A stretch of DNA of 64,000 nt from Mycolicibacterium hassiacum DSM 44199 (GCF_900603025.1 NZ_LR026975.1:2728001-2792000); one strand, 5' to 3'; counted from the stretch's first letter, positions 15,804 to 24,805 are shown. The notes: generated by a model from the letters alone, not told the origin. A program made the numbers and translations.

Positions 15804-17074
15804 CGCGCCGCCACCTCCGCGGTGCTGCGCCGGTAGTCGTCGACCCAGGCAGCGGTCTCCTTGTGCAGGTGGCGGATCAGCACCTCCTGGTCACACAGCA
15901 GGAAGTCGTCGATCACCCCGGACTCGATCATCGACTGGGTGGCCTCCAGGGTGTTGGCGTCCTGCAGCGCGTACTCCTTGAACGTCGCCGCCGCCAACTC
16001 CTGGGCGATGCGTTCCCGCGGGCTGCGCGGTGGCGCGAAGTACAGGGTGCCCTCGAAGATGTGGCTGTTGTAGGACGTCGGCCAGTAGTGGTAGGTCAGA
16101 TACCACCCCTGGCTCCAGATCAGGATGGTGAAGTTCGGGAAGAGCTGGAACGAGTCCAGCCCCCAGGGGTCACACTTGGCCGGGTTGACCCCGTCCGGCA
16201 TCGGCCCGAGATCGGGCTGGTCCCAGGGGCCGAAAAGGCCGCTCCGGCAGATCTCTTCGACCCGTTTACGCGATTCGGAGTCCAGCTCCCAGTTCCGCAC
16301 GCCCGAAGTGCTCACCAGCCGGTGCGGTCCGTCGATGCGGTAGTGCGGCGCCTCGAATCCGGCCTCCGCGGCCGCCTTGGCGAACTTCGTCGGCGTCTGG
16401 TTCGCGTGCAGGATGGGCGCGTGATAGAACTCCTGGAACGCGTCCATGTACAGCTTCCAGTTCGCCTTGACCTCGGAGCGGTAGTACCAGCGTGAGGTCA
16501 ACTTCCCGAACGGGTAACCCTCGAGCGCGGTGATCATCGGGCCGAGGAACTCGCGCAGCGACTGCTCGGGCTCGCGCGCGAAGTTGACGAAGATGAAGCC
16601 CTCCCACACGTCGCAGTGCACCGGCACCAGCCCGTAACGGCTCTTGTCGAGGTCGAAGAACTCCTCCTCCTGCTGCACGAAGGTCAGGTTGCCGTCGAGG
16701 CCGTACCGCCAGGCGTGGTACTTGCAGGTGAACTGCTTGCAGAATCCGCTGGTCTCCTCCTGGGGCAGTTCGTTCCACACCAGCTTGTTGCCGCGGTGCC
16801 GGCAGATGTTGTGGAACGCCTTGACCTCACCGGCGTTGTTGCGCACCACGATGATCGAGGTGTTGACGACCTTGAGCTCTTTGGTGAAGTAACTGCCTTT
16901 GCGCGGAAGTTGTTCGACCCGGCCGACATTCAGCCATGCGCGCCGGAAGATCGCCTTGCGCTCGAGTTCGTAGAACTCCGGGTTGGCACAGTCCTCGTAG
17001 GACACCGGCTCGGTACCCAGGTCGGGATAGTGCTGCGTCCAACTGCCTTCAGGGGGTTTGGGGAATCGAGCCAT
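15800..17074 (-). CDS. Rieske non-heme iron oxygenase, alpha subunit (oxygenase 2)
   Basis: A 424-aa oxygenase. Rieske ligands are C91/H93 and C117/H120; mononuclear iron residues are D211, H218 and H223, at the same positions as in oxygenase 1. A longer open frame runs far upstream antisense to the aldehyde dehydrogenase gene, but the start MARFPKPPEGSWT at 17074 matches the paralogues. It heads the operon with the 109-aa protein, the ExN amidohydrolase and a MarR regulator. The divergent aldehyde dehydrogenase shares its upstream region, including motif A. The substrate is unknown; the reductase at 10345 is the likely donor. Confidence 0.95.
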   Translation of the reverse strand: MARFPKPPEGSWTQHYPDLGTEPVSYEDCANPEFYELERKAIFRRAWLNVGRVEQLPRKGSYFTKELKVVNTSIIVVRNNAGEVKAFHNICRHRGNKLVWNELPQEETSGFCKQFTCKYHAWRYGLDGNLTFVQQEEEFFDLDKSRYGLVPVHCDVWEGFIFVNFAREPEQSLREFLGPMITALEGYPFGKLTSRWYYRSEVKANWKLYMDAFQEFYHAPILHANQTPTKFAKAAAEAGFEAPHYRIDGPHRLVSTSGVRNWELDSESRKRVEEICRSGLFGPWDQPDLGPMPDGVNPAKCDPWGLDSFQLFPNFTILIWSQGWYLTYHYWPTSYNSHIFEGTLYFAPPRSPRERIAQELAAATFKEYALQDANTLEATQSMIESGVIDDFLLCDQEVLIRHLHKETAAWVDDYRRSTAEVAAR

Positions 17075-17132
17075 CGCCTGTTCCTGTCGAATCGGATCGG
17101 CCTGCTGGGCTGACCGTATATTCTCGGTGACG

Positions 17133-17154
17133 CAATCGCAAGTAGTTGATACTG
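17133..17154 (+). promoter_or_regulatory. Shared promoter/operator element, motif A copy 2
   Basis: CAATCGCAAGTAGTTGATAC followed by TG, identical to the element at 11372-11393 at 21 of 22 positions. GTGACG lies just before it, and GATACT within it could be a -10 for the aldehyde dehydrogenase. On the other strand TTGCGA and TATACG could serve Rieske oxygenase 2. It is a good candidate for a common regulator site. Confidence 0.6.
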
Positions 17155-17191
17155 CTGCGGCCGCGATTCCGACTGCATCCGGGAGGCATGC

Positions 17192-18634
17192 GTGCGCCAC
17201 CACGAGTTGTTCATCGGCGGCACCTGGCGGCGGCCCACCGGCGCCGCCACGATCGAGGTGGTCAGCCCGCATACCGAGGAGCCGATCGCGCAGGTCGCCG
17301 CGGCCACCCCGGATGACGTCGACGCCGCGGTGGCGGCCGCCCGGATGGCCTTCGACGAGGGACCGTGGCCACGGCTGGCGCCGGCCGAGCGGGTCGCGGC
17401 GATCCGCCGACTGACCGACCGCTACGGCGAGCGCACCGCCGAGATGGCCGAGGTGATCACCGCGGAACTGGGCGCACCGATCAGCTTCGCGCAGCGCGCG
17501 CAGGTCGGGCTGCCGGCGCTGATGATGGGCGCGTTCTGCGACCTCGCCGACGCCTTCCCCTGGACCGAGCTGCGCCGGGGCCGCTACGGTGCCGACATCC
17601 GAATCCGCCGCGAACCCGTCGGCGTCGTCGCCGCGGTGGTGCCGTGGAACATGCCGCAGTTCCTGATCGTCACCAAGCTCGTACCCGCACTGCTGGCCGG
17701 GTGCACGGTGGTGGTCAAACCGGCCGCCGAATCCCCGCTCGACGCACTGCTGCTCGCCGAGATGCTCGGCGAGCTCGACCTGCCGCCGGGGGTGGTCAGT
17801 GTGCTGCCGGGCGACGGCACCGCCGGCGGGCACCTGGTCGCCCATCCGGGGATCGACAAGGTGTCGTTCACCGGGTCCACCGCGACGGGCAAGGCGGTCG
17901 CCGCCGCGTGTGCCACCCGGCTGTGCCGGGTCAGCCTGGAGCTGGGCGGCAAGTCGGCGGCGATCGTGCTCGACGACGCCGACCCGCAGCAGGTGGCCGC
18001 CGCGGTGCGCTCGGCGAGCCTGTCCAACAGCGGGCAGATCTGCAACGCGCTGACCCGGGTGCTGGTACCCGCTTCGCGGGCAGACGATTTCGTCGACGCC
18101 CTGGTCACCGAGCTGGAGTCGATCGTGGTGGGCGACCCCACCGACCCGGCCACCCAGATGGGCCCGCTGGTCTCGCGCCGGCAGCGGCAACGGGTACTCG
18201 CCTACATCGAGTCCGGACTCGACGAGGGTGCGCGGCTGGCCACCGGTGGGGTGGGGATGCCCGACGGGCTGAGCCGCGGATGGTATGTGCGGCCGACGCT
18301 GTTCGTCGGCGACAACTCGATGACCATCGCCCGGGAGGAGATCTTCGGCCCGGTCCTGACGGTCATTCCGTACGCCGACGAGGACGAGGCGCTGCGCATC
18401 GCCAACGACTCGGACTACGGGCTGGCCGGCTCGGTGTTCACCGCCGACACCGACCGTGGCCTGGCCGTCGCCGAGCGCATCCGCACCGGCACGTTCGGCG
18501 TGAATCAGGGCTACACCATGGATCCGTTCGCTCCGTTCGGCGGAGTCAAGGCCAGCGGATACGGCCGCGAACTCGGCACCGAGGGGATCGAGGGCTACAC
18601 CGAAACCAAGTCGATCGCGGTCGCCGGCCCCTAG
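17192..18634 (+). CDS. Aldehyde dehydrogenase, NAD(P)-dependent
   Basis: A 480-aa ALDH with the general-base Glu in LELGGKS (E250), the catalytic Cys in NSGQICNA (C284), and a PWNMPQF cofactor region. It oxidises an aldehyde to an acid in the cytoplasm. GTG at 17192 is chosen because GGGAGG lies just upstream; an ATG four bases earlier is out of frame. It is divergent from Rieske oxygenase 2 and has motif A in its promoter, so it should belong to the same pathway. The stop abuts a convergent TetR gene. Confidence 0.93.
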   Translation: MRHHELFIGGTWRRPTGAATIEVVSPHTEEPIAQVAAATPDDVDAAVAAARMAFDEGPWPRLAPAERVAAIRRLTDRYGERTAEMAEVITAELGAPISFAQRAQVGLPALMMGAFCDLADAFPWTELRRGRYGADIRIRREPVGVVAAVVPWNMPQFLIVTKLVPALLAGCTVVVKPAAESPLDALLLAEMLGELDLPPGVVSVLPGDGTAGGHLVAHPGIDKVSFTGSTATGKAVAAACATRLCRVSLELGGKSAAIVLDDADPQQVAAAVRSASLSNSGQICNALTRVLVPASRADDFVDALVTELESIVVGDPTDPATQMGPLVSRRQRQRVLAYIESGLDEGARLATGGVGMPDGLSRGWYVRPTLFVGDNSMTIAREEIFGPVLTVIPYADEDEALRIANDSDYGLAGSVFTADTDRGLAVAERIRTGTFGVNQGYTMDPFAPFGGVKASGYGRELGTEGIEGYTETKSIAVAGP

Positions 18635-19237
18635 TCACGGCAGCTTGATCGCCGAGATGTACATGTCCACCACGGGCCGGTACAGGTCGACTTCGTCGAG
18701 TTCGCTGCCGAGGACGACGGAGTCGCTGGTGGCGATGAGCACCTGCGCGAAGGTGCGGGCCGGGATCAGCAGCGTGCCGCCGAGCCGGTTGACACCGGCG
18801 ACGATGTACTTGGCGAGTTTGTCGACCACCTCGGAGCGTTTGGCGGCCACCCGTTCCCGGGCCTCGGGATTGCGCATCAGATACAGGCTGAACTCGAGCC
18901 CGAGCGCGGCGTGTTCGGCCCCGCGGTCGCGGCTCAACTGGCGCCAGCGTGCGGCGATCTCGTCGCGCTCGCGCGACCCGACCTGCTCGGCCGCGCGCAT
19001 CACGTCGGCGAAGGTGTCGAAGTAGCGCCGCCAGTAACGGTCACTGACGGCCAGAAACAGCTCCTCCTTGGTGGCGAAGTGTTTGTAGATCGCGCCCTTC
19101 GTGTAGCCCGCGGCGTGCGCGATGTCATCGAGAGTGGCGGCGGTGAACCCCTTTTCGGCGAAGACGTCCTCGGCGGCATCCAGCAGCAGCGAACGGGTGT
19201 GTTCCAGCCGCCGTTCCCGTGTCCACCGCTCGGGCAT
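18635..19237 (-). CDS. TetR-family regulator
   Basis: A 200-aa TetR protein with HTH region TLDDIAHAAGYTKGAIYKHF and a helical C-terminal domain. It is convergent with the aldehyde dehydrogenase, with no gap, and divergent from the AveC-like gene. A long imperfect palindrome at 19264-19300 in the divergent interval is the likely binding site. It probably controls the AveC-like/MoxR/VWA genes and itself. Confidence 0.9.
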   Translation of the reverse strand: MPERWTRERRLEHTRSLLLDAAEDVFAEKGFTAATLDDIAHAAGYTKGAIYKHFATKEELFLAVSDRYWRRYFDTFADVMRAAEQVGSRERDEIAARWRQLSRDRGAEHAALGLEFSLYLMRNPEARERVAAKRSEVVDKLAKYIVAGVNRLGGTLLIPARTFAQVLIATSDSVVLGSELDEVDLYRPVVDMYISAIKLP

Positions 19238-19263
19238 GCCGGGAAGTGTGCCATAACGTCCGC

Positions 19264-19300
19264 AGATACCATTGAGTTACTCAGATACTCATTGGTATCT
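19264..19300. promoter_or_regulatory. Long palindrome, TetR operator candidate
   Basis: Arms AGATACCATTGAGT (19264-19277) and ACTCATTGGTATCT (19287-19300) match as an inverted repeat at 12 of 14 positions, with a 9-base spacer. The site lies between the divergent TetR (start 19237) and AveC-like (start 19348) genes. Confidence 0.6.
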
Positions 19301-19347
19301 TTCCCCGGACTACAGGTTCCGAAGCCCGAGGAACCGGAGGAGGGGCC

Positions 19348-20523
19348 ATGAGCGAGCTGTCGAACAAGAAGCCCGCCGTCACCGAATCACTCAGCACGCC
19401 ACCGGGCGCCGATCAGCCGGCTGCGCCGTCGTCGCGGCGGGTGAAGATCTGGGCCACCGCGGGCGGGCTGATCCTGATCTTCCAGGCCTACGTGTGGATC
19501 CGCTGGATCACCGGCCCGTACTTCACCAGGGTGGAACCGGGGCCGACCGATCCGCCGACCTTCATGAAGGTGGCGTTGATGATCTGGCAGATCGGCTCGC
19601 CGGCCCTGTTCCCGGTGGCGATCTGGTGGTTCATCATCCGGCCGTGGCGACGCGAGCGCCGGATCACCCTCGACGGCATGATCATGGTCTCCACCGGCCT
19701 GTTCTTCTTCCAGGACCCGCTGCTCAACTACTTCAACACCTGGTGCACGTACAACGCCTGGGCGTTCAACCGGGGTTCGTGGGCGCCGCACGTCCCGGGC
19801 TGGGTGTCGCCCGAGCGGCCCGGTGCCCAGGTGGCCGAACCGTTGGGAATCAACGTCTCCGGCTACGCCTACGGCGTGTTGTTGTGCACCATCCTCGGTT
19901 GCTGGGTGATGCGCAAGGCCAAGGAGCGCTGGCCCGATCTGGGCACCAAGGGTCTCATCGCGGTAGCCGCGGTCTGGGCCTATCTCTTCGATTTCGTGAT
20001 GGAGGGCCTGGTGCTGATGCCGCTGGGGATGTACACCTTCCCCGGCGCGATCCAATCGCTGTCGATCAACGCCGGCACCTACTACCAGTGGCCCATCTAC
20101 GAGGGTCTGATGTGGGGCGGGGTCCAGGCGTCGCTGTGCTGTCTGCGGTACTTCACCGACGACCGCGGGCGCACCGTCGTCGAGAAGGGCCTGGAGAACA
20201 TTCGCGGCGGCTTCGCCAAACAGCAGCTGGTCCGCTTCCTGGCCATCTTCGCCGCCATCAGCTCCGCGTTCTTCGTGTTCTACATCATCCCGGCGCAGTG
20301 GTTGGCCATGCATGCCGATCCGTGGCCGGAGGATGTGCAGAAGCGCTCGTACTTCACCTCGGGTCTGTGCGGCGACGGCACCGACCGGCCGTGCCCGAAC
20401 CCGGCACTGCCGATTCCGACCCGGCACTCCGGCTACATCGACACCGACGGCCAACTGGTGTTGCCGGAAGGGGTCGAGATGCCGGCGGTGATCCCGCACG
20501 AGCGAAACGATCGGGGCGAATGA
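19348..20523 (+). CDS. AveC-like (spirocyclase-type) membrane protein
   Basis: A 391-aa polytopic membrane protein. Hydrophobic segments occur near residues 33-53, 72-95, 108-125, 172-190, 200-225 and 293-318. The sequence has the W/Y/F-rich loops of the AveC-like family annotated in mycobacteria (for example FFFQDPLLNYFNTWCTYNAW). The founding member AveC acts in avermectin spiroketal formation, but that function cannot be transferred; mycobacterial members lack a known role. The next two genes, an ATPase and a VWA protein, start at or inside the preceding stop, so the three form one operon. Confidence 0.8.
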   Translation: MSELSNKKPAVTESLSTPPGADQPAAPSSRRVKIWATAGGLILIFQAYVWIRWITGPYFTRVEPGPTDPPTFMKVALMIWQIGSPALFPVAIWWFIIRPWRRERRITLDGMIMVSTGLFFFQDPLLNYFNTWCTYNAWAFNRGSWAPHVPGWVSPERPGAQVAEPLGINVSGYAYGVLLCTILGCWVMRKAKERWPDLGTKGLIAVAAVWAYLFDFVMEGLVLMPLGMYTFPGAIQSLSINAGTYYQWPIYEGLMWGGVQASLCCLRYFTDDRGRTVVEKGLENIRGGFAKQQLVRFLAIFAAISSAFFVFYIIPAQWLAMHADPWPEDVQKRSYFTSGLCGDGTDRPCPNPALPIPTRHSGYIDTDGQLVLPEGVEMPAVIPHERNDRGE

Positions 20524-21348
20524 GTGCCGACCGCGACCGGTAACCCTACTGCGTCCGAAAACCGTTCGGCGGCACCGTTCTACCGCCCGGTGGGTGATGA
20601 GGTCGAGGTGTTCCGAGCCGCGGCCCGCCGAGGCGTGCCGGTACTGCTCAAGGGGCCGACCGGCTGCGGGAAGACGCGGTTCGTCGAGGCGATGGCGCAC
20701 GAGCTGGGCCGCGAGCTGATCACCGTCGCCGGCCACGAGGACATGACCTCGGCCGACCTGGTCGGGCGATTCCTGCTCAAGGGCGGGGAGACGGTGTGGG
20801 TGGACGGGCCGTTGACCCGGGCGGTGCGCACCGGTGCGATCTGCTACCTCGACGAGATCGTCGAGGCCCGCCAGGACACCACCGTCGTCATCCACCCGCT
20901 GGCCGACCACCGGCGCCAGTTGCCGGTGGACCGGTTGGGCACGACGCTGCCGGCGGCACCGGGATTTCAGCTGGTGATCTCGTACAACCCCGGCTACCAG
21001 AGCGTGCTGAAGAACATCAAGGAGTCGACGCGGCAGCGGTTCGTCGCCATCGAACTGGGCTTCCCACCGCCCGACGTCGAGGCGGAGGTGGTCGCGCACG
21101 AGGCGGCCGTCGACCTCGACACCGCCCGCGCGCTGGTTGCCGTGGGCAATGCGATCCGCGACCTCGACACCGCATCACTGGGCGAGGTGTCCTCGACGCG
21201 GACGCTGATCCTCGCCGGGGTGCTGGCCGCCGAAGGGCTCAGCCTGCGCCGCGCCGTGCAGGCGGCCATCGTCGAAACCCTCTCCGACGACGCCGACGTC
21301 ATCCGTGCCCTCGGTGAACTCGTCGACGCCGTGCTACCGCGGACGTGA
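20524..21348 (+). CDS. MoxR/CbbQ/NorQ-type AAA ATPase
   Basis: A 274-aa AAA+ ATPase with Walker A GPTGCGKT at 44-51 and Walker B ending in D110-E111 (CYLDEI). Members work with a VWA-domain partner to activate or remodel metalloenzymes (CbbQ-CbbO for Rubisco, NorQ-NorD for NO reductase). GTG at 20524 directly follows the upstream stop. The partner gene follows with a 4-base overlap. The client is not obvious; the AveC-like membrane protein in the same operon is a candidate. Confidence 0.9.
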   Translation: MPTATGNPTASENRSAAPFYRPVGDEVEVFRAAARRGVPVLLKGPTGCGKTRFVEAMAHELGRELITVAGHEDMTSADLVGRFLLKGGETVWVDGPLTRAVRTGAICYLDEIVEARQDTTVVIHPLADHRRQLPVDRLGTTLPAAPGFQLVISYNPGYQSVLKNIKESTRQRFVAIELGFPPPDVEAEVVAHEAAVDLDTARALVAVGNAIRDLDTASLGEVSSTRTLILAGVLAAEGLSLRRAVQAAIVETLSDDADVIRALGELVDAVLPRT

Positions 21349-23021
21349 CCGGCGACCTCGATCGTTTCCGCTTCCTGGCGGCCTTCGTCGCCGGCCACCC
21401 GGTCGAGCTCGCCGAAGCCCCGCCGGGGCAGGCGCCCTACACCGATCGGCGGACCGTGTTCGTGTCGCACGGCGCCGACCCCGAACAGCACCGGCGGGAG
21501 GTGGTGCTGCAGTGTGCCCTGCTGGCCGCGGGCAGCCTGGCGCCCGACGTGGTTCGGCGGTTGCGCGGCCGGCCGGGGCTGGCACGGCGCTACCTGGCCA
21601 TCGAAGGCCGTCGCGCGCTGGCCGAGTTGTCCCGCAGGTTGCCGCTCGCCGCGATCTGGTGCACGGAACTCCCGCCCGCTGACTCGTCTGCGGCGGGTTC
21701 ACTGGATCGCGCCCGCAGATCGACGGCCGAGCCGCCCGAATGGTTCGGGATCATCAAACCGTCCGCGCTGCTGTCGGCACCTGCGGGCACGACGACACCG
21801 GCCCGCGGGAACGAACAGCCGTCGACGCTGTCTTTCGGCGACGAGGACGACGACGAGGACCCCGAGCCGGGCCCACCGAGCACGATCCTCAGACTCTTCG
21901 ACAACCCGCTGTTCAATTCGCAGGCGGTCGGCGACTTTCTGCGCAGGCTGTTGGGCACCTCCCGCTCCACCCCGTCGTCGGACGCCAGCAGCGGCGGCGA
22001 ACTGCGCGTCGGGAGCGTGCGGCGGGCACGGAAGCGCCCCGCCGAGGCCCGACCGACACCCACCCGCATCCACTTCACCGACGAGGACAGGCCCGGGGCC
22101 GCCGCGGGTGTGGGCGGGGCACTGTATCCGGAGTGGGACGTCTTTCGCCGCCGGTACCGGCCGGACTGGTGCCGGGTCGTCGACTACCCGCTGCGCATCC
22201 CCGCCGACGTGACGGCGGCCGCGGTGCCGCGCGACCCGGTGCTGCACCGCCGCCTCGCCGGGATCGGGTTGACGCCGAAGGCATTGCGGCGCAGACCCGA
22301 CGGGGATGACCTGGACGTCGGGGCGCTCGTCGACCTCGCGGTCGATCTGCGGTGTGGTCATTCCCCGCCGGAGAACATCTACACCGAGTACCGCAAGGCA
22401 GCCCGCGACCTCGGCGTGCTGATCCTGCTCGACGCCTCCGGATCGGCCACCGATGCCGATCCGCACGGGATGGCGGTGCACGACCATCAGCGGCGAGCGG
22501 CAGCGACCCTGGCCGCCACCCTCGAGGAACTCGGTGACCGCGTCGCGGTCTACGCCTTCCGATCCGACGGCCGCCGGGCCGTACACCTAGCGGCGATCAA
22601 GACCTTCGACCAGCGCTTCGGCGCCGCCGGCCGGGCCCGGCTCAACCAGCTGCGGCCGTCGGGATACACCCGGCTGGGTGCGGCGATCCGCGGCGCCGGC
22701 GAGATCCTCAAGACCCAGGCGGGCACCACCAACCGGCTGCTGCTGGTGCTCTCCGACGGCCACGCCTACGACCACGGCTACGCGGGCACCTACGCCACCG
22801 CGGACACCCGCCGAGCGCTTGCCGAGCTGCGCGGCGACGGTGTTGCCTGCCTGTGTCTTTCGCTCGCCTCGGATGCCGACGGCGCGACGTTGGAGAAGGT
22901 GTTCGGCTCGGCCGGCCACGCCCACGCACCGAGCCTGGCGGTGCTGAGCCCCCGGATGGACGAACTGTTCCTCTCGGCGCTGCGGGAACTGGCCGTGCCC
23001 CGCAGCGGTCGTGGCGGTTGA
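21345..23021 (+). CDS. VWA-domain protein, CbbO/NorD type
   Basis: A 558-aa protein with a C-terminal von Willebrand A domain. The MIDAS motif D363-x-S365-x-S367 (LLDASGSATD) is intact. The middle (about 125-260) is low-complexity and acidic, probably a flexible linker. GTG at 21345 overlaps the ATPase stop (GTGA). Together with the MoxR-type ATPase it should form a chaperone-like complex that loads metal or remodels a target protein. Confidence 0.88.
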   Translation: MTGDLDRFRFLAAFVAGHPVELAEAPPGQAPYTDRRTVFVSHGADPEQHRREVVLQCALLAAGSLAPDVVRRLRGRPGLARRYLAIEGRRALAELSRRLPLAAIWCTELPPADSSAAGSLDRARRSTAEPPEWFGIIKPSALLSAPAGTTTPARGNEQPSTLSFGDEDDDEDPEPGPPSTILRLFDNPLFNSQAVGDFLRRLLGTSRSTPSSDASSGGELRVGSVRRARKRPAEARPTPTRIHFTDEDRPGAAAGVGGALYPEWDVFRRRYRPDWCRVVDYPLRIPADVTAAAVPRDPVLHRRLAGIGLTPKALRRRPDGDDLDVGALVDLAVDLRCGHSPPENIYTEYRKAARDLGVLILLDASGSATDADPHGMAVHDHQRRAAATLAATLEELGDRVAVYAFRSDGRRAVHLAAIKTFDQRFGAAGRARLNQLRPSGYTRLGAAIRGAGEILKTQAGTTNRLLLVLSDGHAYDHGYAGTYATADTRRALAELRGDGVACLCLSLASDADGATLEKVFGSAGHAHAPSLAVLSPRMDELFLSALRELAVPRSGRGG

Positions 23022-23108
23022 GACAGATCAAGCACTCACCGCGCCGAGTCCAGTGCGCTAAGACTGAGGGACGCGCCGAAGGCTCGGCGCACCGGACAGG
23101 AGGTACAT

Positions 23109-24068
23109 ATGCGGGTCGGTCTCATGGTCGGTTCGGACAAGGAGCGGCCACGCGCCGACCGGCTGGCGGGGCTGCTGGCCGACGGGAGCGCCGCCGAGGC
23201 CGCCGGCTTCGCGTCGTTCTGGATGCCGCAGGTACCCGGCTATCTCGATGCCTTGACCGCCCTCGCGGTGCTCGGTCAGCACACCGAACGGATCGAGCTC
23301 GGCACCGCGGTGGTACCGATCCAGCCGCGCCACCCGCTGGTCATGGCGCAGCAGGCGCTGACCATCCAGGCCGCCTGCGGCGGCCGCTTCACGTTGGGGC
23401 TGGGACCGTCGCACCACTGGATCATCGAAGACCAGTTGGGGTTGTCCTACGACCGGCCGGCGGCACTTATGCGCGACTACCTCGAGGTGATCGCGGCGGC
23501 GTTCGCCGGGCCCGGCACCGTGGCGGTGGGCAACGACAGCTTCCGGGTGAACAGCCCCATCGACGTCACCGACGACGCCGCGCCACCCGTGCTGATCGCC
23601 GCCCTCGGCCCGACGATGTTGCGCATAGCCGGGGAACTCACCGGCGGCACCATCCTGTGGATGGCCGACGAGCGCGCGATCGGCGACTATGTGGTCCCGC
23701 GCATCACGGCCGCGGCGGAACGCGCCGGACGCACCGGGATCCGGGTGGTGGCCGGGGTGCCCGTGACGCTGTGCGCCGACCACGAGGCCGATGCCGCCCG
23801 GGCCCACGCGAGCGAGGTCCTCGGGCACGCCGAACTCTCCCCCAACTACCTGCGGCTGCTCGAGCACGGCGACGCCGAAGACGTCGGCGACACCATGGCG
23901 GCCGGCGACGAGGCGGCGGTGCGGGCGCGGCTGCGCCGGTATCGCGACGCCGGGGTGACCGACCTCGCGGTGCGCGTGGTGCCGTTCGGCGCCACCGCGG
24001 CGGAACGGGCCGCGTCCCGCCGCCGCACCCAGGACTTCGTCGCGTCATTGCTCAGCGAGTTGAGTTAG
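23109..24068 (+). CDS. LLM-class (probably F420-dependent) oxidoreductase
   Basis: A 319-aa luciferase-like TIM-barrel protein. It begins MRVGLMVGSDKERPRADRL and has the typical GTAVVPIQPRHP and GRFTLGLGPSH segments. In mycobacteria such proteins mostly use F420H2, less often FMN; the cofactor is inferred from the family. The substrate is unknown. It follows the VWA gene by 87 bases, and a divergent-type operator for the next TetR overlaps its stop codon. Confidence 0.85.
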   Translation: MRVGLMVGSDKERPRADRLAGLLADGSAAEAAGFASFWMPQVPGYLDALTALAVLGQHTERIELGTAVVPIQPRHPLVMAQQALTIQAACGGRFTLGLGPSHHWIIEDQLGLSYDRPAALMRDYLEVIAAAFAGPGTVAVGNDSFRVNSPIDVTDDAAPPVLIAALGPTMLRIAGELTGGTILWMADERAIGDYVVPRITAAAERAGRTGIRVVAGVPVTLCADHEADAARAHASEVLGHAELSPNYLRLLEHGDAEDVGDTMAAGDEAAVRARLRRYRDAGVTDLAVRVVPFGATAAERAASRRRTQDFVASLLSELS

Positions 24069-24086
24069 TTAGACGAGCGTCAACTA
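24066..24086. promoter_or_regulatory. Palindromic TetR operator candidate
   Basis: TAGTT-AG-ACG-AG-CGT-C-AACTA is an inverted repeat with one unpaired base, beginning in the stop codon of the LLM gene. It lies just upstream of the promoter of the TetR gene at 24122. Confidence 0.45.
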
Positions 24087-24109
24087 TTCCCCTCGCCGAA
24101 TATCTCTGT

Positions 24110-24121
24110 TACAGTCCGCGT
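24110..24121 (+). promoter_or_regulatory. Leaderless-type -10 element for the TetR gene
   Basis: TACAGT at 24110-24115 is followed after six bases by the GTG start at 24122. This is the spacing expected for a leaderless mycobacterial transcript. There is no ribosome-binding site before the GTG. Confidence 0.4.
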
Positions 24122-24778
24122 GTGCCGAGGACTGCGGCGACAGACCGCGCTGACGGTGGTCAACGACGCGCCTCGTTTCAGCGGGCCCGTTCGCATCAGA
24201 CGAAGCGGGCGCTGGTGCAGGCGGCCATGGCGTTGTGGCGCACGAACGGCTACGCCAACACCACCGTGGCCGACATCTGCCGGGCCGCCGGGGTGTCGCG
24301 GGCGCTGTTCTACTTCTACTTCCCGGCCAAGGAGGACATCCTCTTCGAAGTCGGTCTGCTGTCGACGCGGGCGGCCCGGCATCGCATCCGATCGCTGCTC
24401 CGGGGCGACTACGAGATCCACCGGGTCATCGAGGCCGCCCTGCGCAGCCTGGAACGCTCCATGGCCCGCAATCCGCCCGAGCTGATCGTGCAGACGATCC
24501 TGGAGGGCTACCGCCACGAGCACCGCATCCTGGCCGGCGAGGAGGAGCCCGACACCGAGGCCGACATGTTCGGGGAGTTGTTCACCCGCGCCCAGCGGGA
24601 CGGCAAGCTGGCCGCGGACATCGACGTCGACCACCTGTCCCGGGTGGCTCAGGCGCTGGTGAGCGAGGGCGTACGCCATTGGGCTGCAGGAGCTTTCGGA
24701 AGACGTTCGTTCGCCGAAGTCGTCGCGGCCGACATCGCGGCCCTGGTCGACGGATACAACCTGCGGGCGCGCCGATGA
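24122..24778 (+). CDS. TetR-family regulator
   Basis: A 218-aa TetR protein with HTH segment TVADICRAAGVSRALFYFYF and a helical ligand domain. The start GTG at 24122 is chosen because a -10 element lies six bases before it; the open frame continues upstream into the LLM gene in another frame. It probably controls the following FadE-kinase pair, which starts 27 bases after its stop, and itself through the palindrome at 24066. Confidence 0.88.
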   Translation: MPRTAATDRADGGQRRASFQRARSHQTKRALVQAAMALWRTNGYANTTVADICRAAGVSRALFYFYFPAKEDILFEVGLLSTRAARHRIRSLLRGDYEIHRVIEAALRSLERSMARNPPELIVQTILEGYRHEHRILAGEEEPDTEADMFGELFTRAQRDGKLAADIDVDHLSRVAQALVSEGVRHWAAGAFGRRSFAEVVAADIAALVDGYNLRARR

Positions 24779-24805
24779 CGCTCGTCATGTGAGAGGAATA
24801 CGACG

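Noticed and set aside
17075..18190. N-terminal extension of Rieske oxygenase 2 antisense to the aldehyde dehydrogenase
   Set aside because: The extension has no domain resemblance and overlaps a clear aldehyde dehydrogenase. The two paralogous oxygenases begin at the PKPPEGSWT region.
19387..21099. Long antisense frame across the AveC-like and MoxR genes
   Set aside because: It is an artefact of high GC content: repetitive in composition, with no recognisable motif, opposite well-supported genes.
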